64,000 bases of DNA, taken from NCBI GenBank assembly GCA_964390365.1, contig CAYMHW010000001.1:1-64000 (forward strand), in the 5' to 3' direction. Under the pieces are notes generated by a model that did not search any database, was not told the DNA's origin, and saw only the letters and a list, made by a program, of their open reading frames with translations. The position numbers were made by a program, and so were the translations under genes. Positions 26,420-35,021 of the stretch are shown in pieces. Position 1 is the stretch's first letter. Each line of letters starts with the position of its first letter. Source of the stretch: JALQTD01 sp964390365. Its GTDB lineage: Bacteria > Bacteroidota > Bacteroidia > Flavobacteriales_D > Sanyastnellaceae.

Positions 26420-27259
26420 ATGTCCCACGATCTCACAGCCATCGCCCACCAAGTACGTCGCGACATCGTTCGCATGGTCCACGGAGCCGCTTCCGGACAC
26501 CCAGGGGGTTCCTTGGGCTGCACCGACTTGGTGGTGAAACTGTATTTTGACCGGATGCACGTGGTCCCGGAACCGTTCAGCATGGACGGTGTGAACGAGG
26601 ACCTGTTTTTCCTGTCGAATGGGCACATCAGTCCCATGTGGTACAGCGTGCTTGCACGGCGCGGCTATTTCCCCGTCTCTGAGCTCGGTACGTTCCGCAA
26701 GTTGGGCACGCGGCTCCAAGGCCACCCCGCCACCGAGGAGGGCCTTCCTGGCATTCGTGTGGCCTCTGGTTCATTGGGGCAGGGCTTGAGCGTGGCGCTG
26801 GGTGCGGCGCAAGCGAAGAAGTTGAACGGCGATGAGCGCACGGTGTTCACGCTTCACGGCGATGGCGAGTTGCAAGAAGGCCAAATCTGGGAAGCAGCCA
26901 TGTACGCTGCCCATCACCGCATCGACAACGTCGTGAGCTTCGTGGATTGCAACGGCCAGCAAATCGACGGATCCACGGACGAGGTCATGTCTTTGGGCGA
27001 CTTGGAGGCCAAATGGAAAGCCTTCGGATGGCGCGTTTTGACCTGCGATGGGCATGACTTCGAGGACCTCGATCGGGTGATTTCGGAGGCCGATGCTGCG
27101 CGCGGTTCAGGCATTCCCACGGTCGCATTGATGCGCACCGACATGGGGCGCGGTGTGGACTTCATGGAAGGCACCCACCACTGGCACGGCATCGCTCCGA
27201 ACGACGAGCAGCTCGCGAATGCGCTGTCGCAACTCCCCGAAACCCTCGGCGATTACTGA
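26420..27259 (+). CDS. Transketolase, N-terminal (thiamine-diphosphate-binding) subunit
   Basis: This encodes 279 residues covering only the first third of a classical transketolase. It has SGHPGGSLGCTDLVV at the N-terminus and the ThDP/Mg motif GDGELQEGQIWEAAMYAAHHRIDNVV. It functions with the C-terminal subunit encoded at 28658-29632, catalysing two-carbon transfers in the non-oxidative pentose phosphate pathway. Split transketolases are widespread in Bacteroidota and archaea, but the halves are usually adjacent; here a 1.4-kb vWA gene lies between them. The stop overlaps the vWA start by one base (TGATG). Confidence 0.93.
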   Translation: MSHDLTAIAHQVRRDIVRMVHGAASGHPGGSLGCTDLVVKLYFDRMHVVPEPFSMDGVNEDLFFLSNGHISPMWYSVLARRGYFPVSELGTFRKLGTRLQGHPATEEGLPGIRVASGSLGQGLSVALGAAQAKKLNGDERTVFTLHGDGELQEGQIWEAAMYAAHHRIDNVVSFVDCNGQQIDGSTDEVMSLGDLEAKWKAFGWRVLTCDGHDFEDLDRVISEADAARGSGIPTVALMRTDMGRGVDFMEGTHHWHGIAPNDEQLANALSQLPETLGDY

Positions 27260-28665
27260 TGCGCGTCCTGTTCGCCGCGTGTTTTCTTTGGTTCTTCACG
27301 GCGGAATCCGCCTGGGGTCAAACCGTGCGCGATGAACTCGGGGAGCTCGATGAACCCACTCGCCTGCTTTTCGTCTTCGATGCCTCCAACAGCATGAACG
27401 CGTTCTGGGGCGGCACACGGAAAATCGAAGCCGCCACCCGCCTCCTCGGGGAATCGCTCAACGAGCTTTACGGCATTGACGGGTTGGAATTGGGGTTGCG
27501 GGTTTATGGGCACCAAACCACGTTCATCCAAGGCGAACAAGATTGCGACGACACGGAACTCGTGGTTCCCATCGGTTCGGGCAACAACTTGCACATCCGG
27601 CAGGCCCTTGGACGCATTCAAGCCCGCGGCACCACCCCCATCGCCCATTCCCTCGAACTCGCAGCCGACGATTTTGAAGACACGAATGGCCGCAACGTCA
27701 TCATCTTGATCACCGATGGCATCGAAGCATGCGATGGCGATCCGTGCGCGGTTTCGCGCGCGCTTCAGGCGAAGAACGTCATCGTCAAGCCGTTCATCAT
27801 TGGCATCGGATTGGATGACCAGTTCAAGGACACCTTTCGCTGCGTAGGCAATTACTTCGATGCCACGAATACGGACATGTTCCGTGAAGTCCTGGACATT
27901 GTCATCGAACAAGCCATGCACGATACCACGGTTGAAGTGGACTTGATCGCGAAGGCGGCTTCGGGCGAGGCGCCGCCTGAATTCGAAACGAATGTGGCGG
28001 TGACCTTCCAAGAGGTGCATTCGGGCAAAGTGACTGAGCGATTCGTGCACACCCTCAACCGGAAGGGCGTGCCGGATACGCTGCACGTGGATCCGGTTCC
28101 CACCTACCGGGTCACGGCCCACACCATTCCACCACTCGTACAGGACTCGATTCGGCTGAAAGCGCGCTCGCACAACCGCATCGTTTTCCCCAACGCGGGA
28201 CAAGGGGTGCTCCAAACCGCTTTCGCTCGAACCGATCGGAATCCCTACGGCCAAACCACCATCGACGTATACGCCCCTGAGGGGTGCGAGCGCATCCACA
28301 CGTTGGCCCTTGGAACGGACGTGAAGTTGCTCAATGGGCGGTATGACCTCCTGTTTGGCACGGTGCCACCCGTGTGGGTTAAGGGCGTCCAAATCGGAAC
28401 CGGTCGCGTGGTTCCCGTCGAAGTGCCCGCGCCAGGCGATTTGTTGCTCGACACCGGAACAGCAGGTTATGGCGCCATTCTCAGCGATGAGGGCGAATCC
28501 GTCATCAAGTTCGACTCGGGAAATCCTTCTGGGCGATACATTCTGCAGCCCGGGAGGTACCATTTGGTCTTCCGCGCACGCAGCGCCCAATCCACCGAAT
28601 TATCCGTCCAACGGACGTTTACCATCACATCAGGCAACACCACCAATCTCACCACCCATGGTTGA
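27259..28665 (+). CDS. Exported von Willebrand factor A protein between transketolase halves
   Basis: This encodes 468 residues with a signal peptide (MRVLFAACFLWFFTAESAWG). A vWA domain spans about residues 35-220, with the metal-adhesion motif DASNSMNAF (DxSxS), a conserved Thr in RGTTPIAHSL and Asp in ILITDGIEACDGDPC. The second half is beta-rich and may contain Ig-like domains; no sorting domain is visible. The protein is likely periplasmic. It overlaps the transketolase N gene by one base and the C gene by 8 bp, so it is translationally coupled to both. A functional relation to sugar metabolism is not evident. Confidence 0.85.
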   Translation: MRVLFAACFLWFFTAESAWGQTVRDELGELDEPTRLLFVFDASNSMNAFWGGTRKIEAATRLLGESLNELYGIDGLELGLRVYGHQTTFIQGEQDCDDTELVVPIGSGNNLHIRQALGRIQARGTTPIAHSLELAADDFEDTNGRNVIILITDGIEACDGDPCAVSRALQAKNVIVKPFIIGIGLDDQFKDTFRCVGNYFDATNTDMFREVLDIVIEQAMHDTTVEVDLIAKAASGEAPPEFETNVAVTFQEVHSGKVTERFVHTLNRKGVPDTLHVDPVPTYRVTAHTIPPLVQDSIRLKARSHNRIVFPNAGQGVLQTAFARTDRNPYGQTTIDVYAPEGCERIHTLALGTDVKLLNGRYDLLFGTVPPVWVKGVQIGTGRVVPVEVPAPGDLLLDTGTAGYGAILSDEGESVIKFDSGNPSGRYILQPGRYHLVFRARSAQSTELSVQRTFTITSGNTTNLTTHG

Positions 28666-29632
28666 TTCTCGCTTCATCTCCACCATCGAGCCCACTGAAA
28701 AGAAAGACACCCGCAGCGGATTTGGCGCGGGATTGTTGGCGGTTGGCCAAAAGAACGATCGCGTGGTCGGGCTGTGTGCCGATTTGACGGGATCGCTGAA
28801 GATGAACGCCTTTGCCGATGCGTTTCCAGATCGCTTTTTCCAAGTGGGCATCGCGGAAGCGAACATGATGGGCCTTGCCGCGGGCATGACCATCGGCGGT
28901 CAGATTCCCTACACGGGAACGTTCGCGAATTTTTCCACGGGTCGCGTGTACGATCAGATTCGCCAATCCATTGCCTACTCGGAAAAGAACGTCAAGATTT
29001 GTGCCTCGCACGCGGGATTGACCTTGGGTGAAGACGGAGCTACGCACCAAATCTTGGAAGACATCGGCATGATGGCGATGTTGCCCAACATGACCGTGAT
29101 CTGCACCGCGGACTACCACCAAACTCAACAGGCGACCGAAGCCATCGCGGCCCATCACGGTCCGGTGTACTTGCGATTCGGCCGGCCAGCAGTCCCCATG
29201 TTCATGAAACCCGATGCCCCTTTCGAGATTGGCAAAGCCCAGAATCTGATGAGCGGCAACGACGTGACGTTCGTGGCCACTGGGCACCTCGTTTGGGAAG
29301 CGGTTCAAGCGGCGTTGGCCTTGCGAGAGCGCGGCATTCACGCTGACGTATTCAACTACCACACCATCAAACCATTCGACGAGCGAGCCCTCGTAGAGAG
29401 CGTCAAGCGCACTGGACGCGTTGTCGTGGCGGAGGAACACCAAAAAGCAGGTGGACTCGGCAGCATCGTCGCGCGCGTGCTCGCAGCACACCATCCCGCA
29501 TTCATGGAACACGTCGCGGTGGACGATCAGTTCGGCGAAAGTGGCACACCCGCTCAGCTGATGGAAAAGTACGGGTTGAACGCTGCGGCCATCCTCGCCG
29601 CCAGCGAACGCGTGCTTGCGAAGCGCGGCTGA
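28658..29632 (+). CDS. Transketolase, C-terminal (pyrimidine-binding) subunit
   Basis: ATG 28658 (MVDSRFISTIEPTEKKDTRS) gives 324 residues; the open frame upstream overlaps the vWA gene and is not conserved-looking. The Pyr domain is shown by FFQVGIAEANMMGLAAGMT, with the glutamate that activates thiamine diphosphate, and by HAGLTLGEDGATHQ. The C-terminal transketolase domain includes DVTFVATGHLVWEAVQAA and VVVAEEHQKAGGLGS. Together with the subunit at 26420 it should form an active heteromeric transketolase. It converges with the DapA-like gene with 6 bp between stops and no terminator. Confidence 0.93.
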   Translation: MVDSRFISTIEPTEKKDTRSGFGAGLLAVGQKNDRVVGLCADLTGSLKMNAFADAFPDRFFQVGIAEANMMGLAAGMTIGGQIPYTGTFANFSTGRVYDQIRQSIAYSEKNVKICASHAGLTLGEDGATHQILEDIGMMAMLPNMTVICTADYHQTQQATEAIAAHHGPVYLRFGRPAVPMFMKPDAPFEIGKAQNLMSGNDVTFVATGHLVWEAVQAALALRERGIHADVFNYHTIKPFDERALVESVKRTGRVVVAEEHQKAGGLGSIVARVLAAHHPAFMEHVAVDDQFGESGTPAQLMEKYGLNAAAILAASERVLAKRG

Positions 29633-29638
29633 TCTGGC

Positions 29639-30565
29639 TTAAGGAGCGGCGGTGTGGGTGTCCATTTGGGCAATGGCCCGATAGACCGATTGAATGCCCG
29701 AATCGTCCAATGGGGCGAGGGGCAACCTCACCCCCTGCCCGCACGTTCCCAATTGGTGCAAGACGGCCTTGATGCCCGTGGCTGTGGCCGTCTGTTCGAG
29801 CAAACGCAGCAAGGGAGCCAGTTCGTGGTGAGTGGAGCGCGCAGCGTGCAATTCGCCGAATTGGGCTTGGCCTACCAAATCCGAAAACGGTTTCGGAAAC
29901 GCATTCCCAATGGAAGACAGCGCCGCATCCGCACCCAGCGCGAGCAGCGGCAATGCCGATACGTCATCGGCACACACGACGGAAAATCCAGCTGAGCGGG
30001 TGCGAATCACCTCGCCCGCCAAGGCAAAATCGCAGCGGCCATCCACCAAGCCGATGATGCGGGGATGCACGGACAAGGCCACGACCGATGCTGCCGTGAG
30101 CCCCGACCCTTTCGGCCCCTTGCGCTGGTGAAGCAGAATGGGCAACGGAGAGGAATCGGCGACTTCGTTGAAATGACGAACCAACCCGGCTTGGGGAATT
30201 CCGGGGTCGTTCGGCACCTCAATCAGCACGCCGGCCAGCCCTCGCTTCGGGTTGAGCCGGGCGGAACCCTCGGGGAAATGGTGGGCGAGCTCGGCCAAGG
30301 TGGCCTTGGTTGAACTCGACGCGATTCCAAGGTAAACGGGCTTTTTGCCCCGCAGCACATCGAGGGCAAAATCAACGAGCCGATGGGATTCCATCGGAGT
30401 CAGTGACCGCGATTCTGAACCAGGGCCGAGCACCACAAAGAAATCCACTCCACCCGCGAGCGCCCGTTGGATGATGCGTTCAAATGCAGGGAAATCGATT
30501 TGGTCTGCCGCGGTAAATGGGGTAACCAGGGCGACGCCGTGGCCGTTCAATTGCTTGGAGGGCAT
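29639..30565 (-). CDS. DapA-family protein lacking the catalytic residues
   Basis: This encodes 308 residues aligned over their full length to dihydrodipicolinate synthase: GVALVTPF at the start, GGVDFFVVLG, then FSVVCADDVSALPLLALGADAALSSIGNAFPKPF and VRLPLAPLDDSG near the end. However, the active site is gone. GTTGES reads GPGSES, the LYNVPGRTG loop reads LLHQRKGPKGSG, and the Schiff-base segment IIGIKEASG reads IIGLVDGRC, so Thr-Thr, Tyr and Lys are all replaced. The frame is intact and codon usage looks normal, so it is not a pseudogene. It may have a new binding or regulatory role; lysine/diaminopimelate synthesis would need a second DapA elsewhere. It lies 2 bp after a DUF6913 gene, the usual partner of dapA in this phylum. 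Confidence 0.85.
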   Translation of the reverse strand: MPSKQLNGHGVALVTPFTAADQIDFPAFERIIQRALAGGVDFFVVLGPGSESRSLTPMESHRLVDFALDVLRGKKPVYLGIASSSTKATLAELAHHFPEGSARLNPKRGLAGVLIEVPNDPGIPQAGLVRHFNEVADSSPLPILLHQRKGPKGSGLTAASVVALSVHPRIIGLVDGRCDFALAGEVIRTRSAGFSVVCADDVSALPLLALGADAALSSIGNAFPKPFSDLVGQAQFGELHAARSTHHELAPLLRLLEQTATATGIKAVLHQLGTCGQGVRLPLAPLDDSGIQSVYRAIAQMDTHTAAP

Positions 30566-30567
30566 AT

Positions 30568-31107
30568 TCAGGTCAGTTGGGTGGTGGAGAGGAATCGGAT
30601 CATGCGGCGAATCCGGTCTTGGAGCTGCTCATTGGCAACCGGTTCAAACAAGATGTCATAATCTTCATTGCGATTCGGTTGCCGAACGGCCACTTTCATC
30701 GAGGCCTGAGCCTTGCGCATGACGTGGACGAGCATCGACGGCAAGGACGGCTCCATGTTCAGGAGCAGGTCCAAGGGTTCCGTGCAAAAAGCTTCTGCTT
30801 CGCCGCGTGGACGGCCCCAGAGGTTGACGTCCTCCTTCGCGATGAACCGCGATTGCGGGAGCTGCAGCATCCAATGGGGAATGTCCTTCTTGGCCAAATC
30901 AACGTACGTGAATCGAATGACTTCCACACCGTGCTCCTTGGCCATCGACTCTGCAATGCGCCTTACTTCGGTAAATTTTCGCTCGTCTTGAAAGGCGTAT
31001 ACCAATCCCACACGCCGCGCAGTCCCCAGGGAATGTCCCTTCAGAGGTCGCGAAGCCACGGGAAGGCGCATGGCGAGTCGTTGGCGGATTTGCTCAGTCC
31101 ACTGCAT
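30568..31107 (-). CDS. DUF6913-like cytoplasmic protein
   Basis: ATG 31107 gives 179 residues; the longer frame begins with TTG. Features resemble the Bacteroidota DUF6913 family: RRVGLVYAFQDERKFTEVRRIAES, a mid-section with VNLWGRPRGEAEAF, and FDLLLNMEP-like LDLLLNMEPSLPSMLVHVM. There is no signal peptide or membrane segment. Its function is unknown. It directly precedes the DapA-like gene. A TATTTTTG box (31114-31121) lies only 6 bp before the ATG, which would give an almost leaderless mRNA. Confidence 0.72.
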   Translation of the reverse strand: MQWTEQIRQRLAMRLPVASRPLKGHSLGTARRVGLVYAFQDERKFTEVRRIAESMAKEHGVEVIRFTYVDLAKKDIPHWMLQLPQSRFIAKEDVNLWGRPRGEAEAFCTEPLDLLLNMEPSLPSMLVHVMRKAQASMKVAVRQPNRNEDYDILFEPVANEQLQDRIRRMIRFLSTTQLT

Positions 31108-31157
31108 CGAACTCAAAAATAGGCCAAGGGACGCAGCGCAGCGACCGGGGTGAACAT

Positions 31158-31165
31158 TACATTTG
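31158..31165 (+). promoter_or_regulatory. Promoter -7 box of the LPP20-like lipoprotein gene
   Basis: TACATTTG is a perfect TAnnTTTG match, 38 bp before the ATG at 31204. It lies inside the longer open frame that begins with GTG at 31150, which argues for the downstream ATG as the true start. No TTG is found at the -33 distance. Confidence 0.45.
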
Positions 31166-31203
31166 GCATGGTATTGGTTAACAAGTTCGAAAAAATCAGC
31201 AAC

Positions 31204-31761
31204 ATGAATCCGTTCCTTCGCCTCCCCTTCGCTCTTTGGATTTTGGCCGCCATTTCATTGACCATCGGTTGCGGAAGCAACCCGCTGGGCACACAGGTTA
31301 AGGAGCCATTTCAAGGCAACAAATACGAGTCCAACAACCGCTACTTCCGGGCTACTGGTAAAGCGAGTTCTTCGAAGGACGCCATAGCACAGAGCAAGGC
31401 TGAGATGGATGCGCGAACGGGTTTGGCTCAACAACTTCAGACCACCATTCAAGTGGTAACGGACAACTACAGCAAGGACACGCAAGGGGAGCACGTGAAC
31501 GAAGCCATTGAGCGCTTTGAAACCCTGGTGCGGGAAGTTACCAACACCACGCTTGCTGACATCCGCATCATCGGGCAGGAAAAATACCTGAATGCGGAGG
31601 GCATGTACACCGTCTACGTGGCCATGGAAATCAAGAAAGCCGCCATGTATCGGACGATGAAGAAACTCGCGCAGCAGGATGCCCGCATCAGTGCTGCTGC
31701 GCTCAAAGACATCGAACGCTTGCTCGACGAAAAAATCGAAGAAGCCGAAAGCGGGGAATGA
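31204..31761 (+). CDS. LPP20-like lipoprotein
   Basis: ATG 31204 gives 185 residues with a lipoprotein signal ending LTIGC. The mature part resembles LPP20/FlgP-type lipoproteins: RYFRATGKASSSKDAIAQSKAEMDARTGLAQQL, then NTTLADIRIIGQEKYLNAEGMYTVYVAMEI, with a long C-terminal helix. These domains occur in outer-membrane or surface-associated lipoproteins of unknown or structural function. The gene stands alone, divergent from DUF6913 and convergent with msrA (stops adjacent). Confidence 0.78.
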   Translation: MNPFLRLPFALWILAAISLTIGCGSNPLGTQVKEPFQGNKYESNNRYFRATGKASSSKDAIAQSKAEMDARTGLAQQLQTTIQVVTDNYSKDTQGEHVNEAIERFETLVREVTNTTLADIRIIGQEKYLNAEGMYTVYVAMEIKKAAMYRTMKKLAQQDARISAAALKDIERLLDEKIEEAESGE

Positions 31762-32379
31762 TCAATTCCCGTTGAAAAGCGGCGCGAAGGCTTCGTGCAC
31801 CTTTTTCATTTTAGGAGCGATGACGGCTCGGCAATACGGGGCCTCACCATTCAACTCGTAATACTGTTGGTGATAGTCCTCGGCAAGGTAGAATTCCTGT
31901 TCAGGAGCGACTTCAGTAACGATCGGATTGTGCCAAATTCCGGAGGCATTCCACCGCTCAATCGCTTCGAGAGCGGTGGTTTTTTGTTTCTCGGTTTGGT
32001 AGAAAACACAGCTTCTGTACTGCGTTCCTACATCGGCGCCTTGGCGGTTGAGGGTCGTGGGATCGTGGGCAGTGAAGAACACATCGAGCAGCGTCGATAA
32101 AGGCAGCTTCTCGGAATCGAATACCACTTGCACCACTTCTGCGTGTCCGGTTCTTCCGGTGCACACTTCGCGGTATGCGGGGCGCTTGATGTGGCCGCCC
32201 ATGTATCCGCTTTTCGCCGATTCCACGCCATTGAGGTTCTGAAATACGGCCTCTATGCACCAAAAGCATCCCCCACCCAAGGTGATTGTTTCCATCGTTT
32301 GTGCGTTCGTTTGAAAAGTGAACAACCCGAAGAGCACGAGGGTTCCGAGTCGTTTCAACGCGAGCTTCACCACGTCCAT
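31762..32379 (-). CDS. msrA: Peptide methionine (S)-S-oxide reductase, exported MsrA
   Basis: ATG 32379 gives 205 residues. A hydrophobic N-terminus with a signal-like segment (LGTLVLFGLFTFQTNAQ) precedes the MsrA domain, indicating a periplasmic or secreted enzyme. The catalytic motif GGGCFWCIEAVFQ, the central FFTAHDPTTLNRQGADVGTQYRS and the HQQYY segment are intact. It reduces methionine-S-sulfoxide in oxidised proteins. It overlaps the DUF5723 gene by 13 bp. No MsrB partner is adjacent. Confidence 0.93.
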   Translation of the reverse strand: MDVVKLALKRLGTLVLFGLFTFQTNAQTMETITLGGGCFWCIEAVFQNLNGVESAKSGYMGGHIKRPAYREVCTGRTGHAEVVQVVFDSEKLPLSTLLDVFFTAHDPTTLNRQGADVGTQYRSCVFYQTEKQKTTALEAIERWNASGIWHNPIVTEVAPEQEFYLAEDYHQQYYELNGEAPYCRAVIAPKMKKVHEAFAPLFNGN

Positions 32380-33815
32380 CGCGCGAAACAAAACTGGGTA
32401 CTGACATCGGACTGGACGCTGTTCCACAGGGCTTGAATGTCTCCGGCCCGCAGCCCCATTTCGAATCCACTGTTCTCAAATCTAAACACGCTCCCGACGG
32501 GGAAACGCAGGCCCCGCTCCGCGGTGTGACTGACTCCGAGGTCGACGCGCCAGTTCGCAAGCAACTGCAGCACCATCGATGCGCCCATCCGACTTCCCAC
32601 TCCGCCTAACCGATCGCGGTTATCGAAACTCGCATCTGCTGCCAACAACACGTTCTCTGTGGCTCTGTATCCCCCTCCGAGGTGCATGCGACCGGGCATG
32701 TTGACTCGCCGCACCTCCGCCACTCCAGAATCGAACCAGGTCGACGGGTTCAAGGAGGTCGTCATGAGCTCCACCACCTGCGATGGCCCCGTCGCCGATG
32801 CGGCCCAATTCTGCAGGGCATCATCCACAGAATAGCGTTCTCCCCTCCATTCCATGACGCCCACGTTGGTGACCGCAGCGGCGATCCAGTGCCCGTCTGG
32901 ATGGCGAAGCGTCGCCCCGAAGTCCAAGCTCCATCCCTGTCCCACGGGTCCCCATTGGCGCAGTCCTTCGAACGAAGGCGAAAGCGAAACAGAATCCAGC
33001 TGCGGAACTTGAAATCCCGACGAAAACGCTCCAAACGCATCCAACTCCCCGTTTTCATCGGTCTTGACTTCAAAGTACCCATTTCCAAGCAACAACCGCC
33101 CCGTGACTCCCGTGTGCAGTTGCCAGTCCTCGTTGTCCCCCCACTGCTTCGAAATCCCGAGTTCGTGGCTGCGGAGGTACTGGAATCCCAATTTGGTTTC
33201 GCCTAAGAGTTCGCCCACAATCGCATCGCCAGGAATCAGGCTCACCACTTGATTCAAGATGTCGAGCGTATCCAAGCTGATGTCGCTCAATGAAAACAGG
33301 CTGTCATTCACCAGCACGGAGGTGAACAACTCTGCGGGAGCGCCTCCTAAAAGCACTTCAGCCGTGTTGTTGTCAAACCGAACCTCCGACAAGAAATGTT
33401 GGCGAGAGCGGTAGGCGAATCCCCACCGCTTGCCTTTTCGGAAGGTGCCCGCCACGGTGAAATTCCCCTGTGAGTTGATGTCCTCGTCCACGAGCCGCTC
33501 CACCCACTCGTCACGCGTCAGCCCGCGCCAAGCATCTTCATATCCCGTGCGGTTGAACACGTCGCCCCACAGATCCTCTCGGCCCAGAACAGACGACTGA
33601 AGGCCAAAACCTCCCTCAATGGATGCCGCTGCTCCAATCAAATCGGGGTTCAGTCCCGATCCGGTCAAGGCACTGGGATTCCAACCAAGAGCTCGGTAAT
33701 CCGAAGCGAGTGCGAAGGGGGTTGCCCCCACTCCGATGGGTTCATTTGCAAATTGGGCGGAAGCGCTTGCCAACAACAAGGACGCTGCACACAGCCATAG
33801 GATGCGAAATAGCAT
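32367..33815 (-). CDS. DUF5723-type outer-membrane protein
   Basis: This encodes 482 residues with a signal peptide (MLFRILWLCAASLLLASASAQ). The mature protein has the alternating beta-strand pattern of an outer-membrane barrel and DUF5723-like landmarks: RALGWNPSALTG early, KRWGFAYRSRQHF, LGISKQWGDNEDWQLHTGVTGRLL, and a C-terminal strand FRFENSGFEMGLRAGDI. Such proteins are common in T9SS-bearing Bacteroidota; their function is unknown. The gene lies 15 bp after ilvE and overlaps msrA. Confidence 0.75.
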   Translation of the reverse strand: MLFRILWLCAASLLLASASAQFANEPIGVGATPFALASDYRALGWNPSALTGSGLNPDLIGAAASIEGGFGLQSSVLGREDLWGDVFNRTGYEDAWRGLTRDEWVERLVDEDINSQGNFTVAGTFRKGKRWGFAYRSRQHFLSEVRFDNNTAEVLLGGAPAELFTSVLVNDSLFSLSDISLDTLDILNQVVSLIPGDAIVGELLGETKLGFQYLRSHELGISKQWGDNEDWQLHTGVTGRLLLGNGYFEVKTDENGELDAFGAFSSGFQVPQLDSVSLSPSFEGLRQWGPVGQGWSLDFGATLRHPDGHWIAAAVTNVGVMEWRGERYSVDDALQNWAASATGPSQVVELMTTSLNPSTWFDSGVAEVRRVNMPGRMHLGGGYRATENVLLAADASFDNRDRLGGVGSRMGASMVLQLLANWRVDLGVSHTAERGLRFPVGSVFRFENSGFEMGLRAGDIQALWNSVQSDVSTQFCFARWTW

Positions 33816-33830
33816 TCCCTAATTTACTGA

Positions 33831-34898
33831 TTACAAGGGAATGTTCCAACCAAACCGGTCTTCGATGCGTCCACGACGAAGGGCATCCAATTCTGATGAG
33901 ATTTGTGGTGCTACCTTCCAATCAGCCACATCTGGCAAGCTCAATTCCTCCGAATCAAAGGCAATGAGGGCCATGGGAGCGATCGTCGCCGCCGTGCCCA
34001 CTCCGAACGCCTCCGTCACCTTGCCCGATTTCAAGCCCTCGCGCAATTCCTCGACCGCAATCCGGCGTTCTTCCACGGGTATGCCCAAGTCGCGTGCCAA
34101 CGCTAGAACCGAATCCCGCGTCACTCCAGAAAGGATGGTTTCGCTCGTGTGGGGACTGGTCAGTTTGCCGTCAATGACGAACATCGCGTTCATCGTACCG
34201 CTCTCTTCGATGTACTTGTGCTCGATGGCATCGGTCCAAAGCAATTGGTGGAAACCTTGCTCTTGTGCCAATTTCGAGGGGTACAGGGAACCGGCATAGT
34301 TCCCAGCGGCCTTGGCATAGCCGGTTCCGCCAGGTGCAGCGCGCGTGTATTTGGTCTCCACCTTCACTTTCACGGGATCCTTGTAGTACGCATTCACGGG
34401 GCACGTGAAGATGCTGAAGGTGTAGCGCTCGCTCGGACGAACTCCAACAAACGAGTCCGTTGCAATCATGAACGGACGAATGTACAAGGAAGCCCCCTCG
34501 CCTCCTGGCACCCAGTTTGCATCCAATGAAATGAGCTGCACCAAGGCATCCATGAACACTTGCGGGTCCACTTCCGGCATGCACATGCGCACTGCGGACT
34601 TGTTGAATCGCTCGATGTTGCGTCCCGGGCGGAACAAGGACACGCTGCCATCTGCTTGGCGATAAGCCTTCATTCCTTCGAAAATCGCCTGCCCGTAGTG
34701 GAACACCATGGAAGCAGGACTCACGGTCATGGGGCCGTATGGCTCAATGCGTCCTTGTTGCCACTTTCCGTCCTCGAAATCCATCGTGAACATGTGATCA
34801 GAAAACGTGCGACCAAAGGTCAGGTTCTCGAAATCCACTTGAGGCAAGCGGGAAGTGCTGATCGGTGTGATCTTGAACGAGGAGGTGGTTTCAATCAT
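33831..34898 (-). CDS. ilvE: Branched-chain amino acid aminotransferase
   Basis: This encodes 355 residues of fold-type IV PLP enzyme in the eukaryote-like BCAT class. The pyridoxal lysine lies in GGTGYAKAAGNYAGS; substrate and cofactor segments FHYGQAIFEGMKAYR, EESGTMNAMFV and GTAATIAPM are present. It performs the last step of valine, leucine and isoleucine synthesis and the first step of their breakdown. It starts the ilvE/DUF5723/msrA run, with a promoter just upstream. Confidence 0.96.
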   Translation of the reverse strand: MIETTSSFKITPISTSRLPQVDFENLTFGRTFSDHMFTMDFEDGKWQQGRIEPYGPMTVSPASMVFHYGQAIFEGMKAYRQADGSVSLFRPGRNIERFNKSAVRMCMPEVDPQVFMDALVQLISLDANWVPGGEGASLYIRPFMIATDSFVGVRPSERYTFSIFTCPVNAYYKDPVKVKVETKYTRAAPGGTGYAKAAGNYAGSLYPSKLAQEQGFHQLLWTDAIEHKYIEESGTMNAMFVIDGKLTSPHTSETILSGVTRDSVLALARDLGIPVEERRIAVEELREGLKSGKVTEAFGVGTAATIAPMALIAFDSEELSLPDVADWKVAPQISSELDALRRGRIEDRFGWNIPL

Positions 34899-34922
34899 GG
34901 CTATCTTTCATTGAGCGCGGCA

Positions 34923-34953
34923 CAAAGGTCGTGATTCGGGGGCCGTGTTGCAA
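34923..34953 (-). promoter_or_regulatory. Promoter of ilvE
   Basis: On the minus strand TTG (34951-34953) is followed after 20 bp by GACCTTTG (34923-34930), a 7 of 8 match to TAnnTTTG. The box lies 24 bp before the ATG at 34898. The rest of the 123-bp spacer down to 35021 shows no clear terminator for the response-regulator gene. Confidence 0.5.
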
Positions 34954-35021
34954 GTGGCGCAACCATTCCGCGCATTCCTTTGGGATGTTTTTGCATCCTC
35001 CTCGGGGGCCACTCACCCGTT

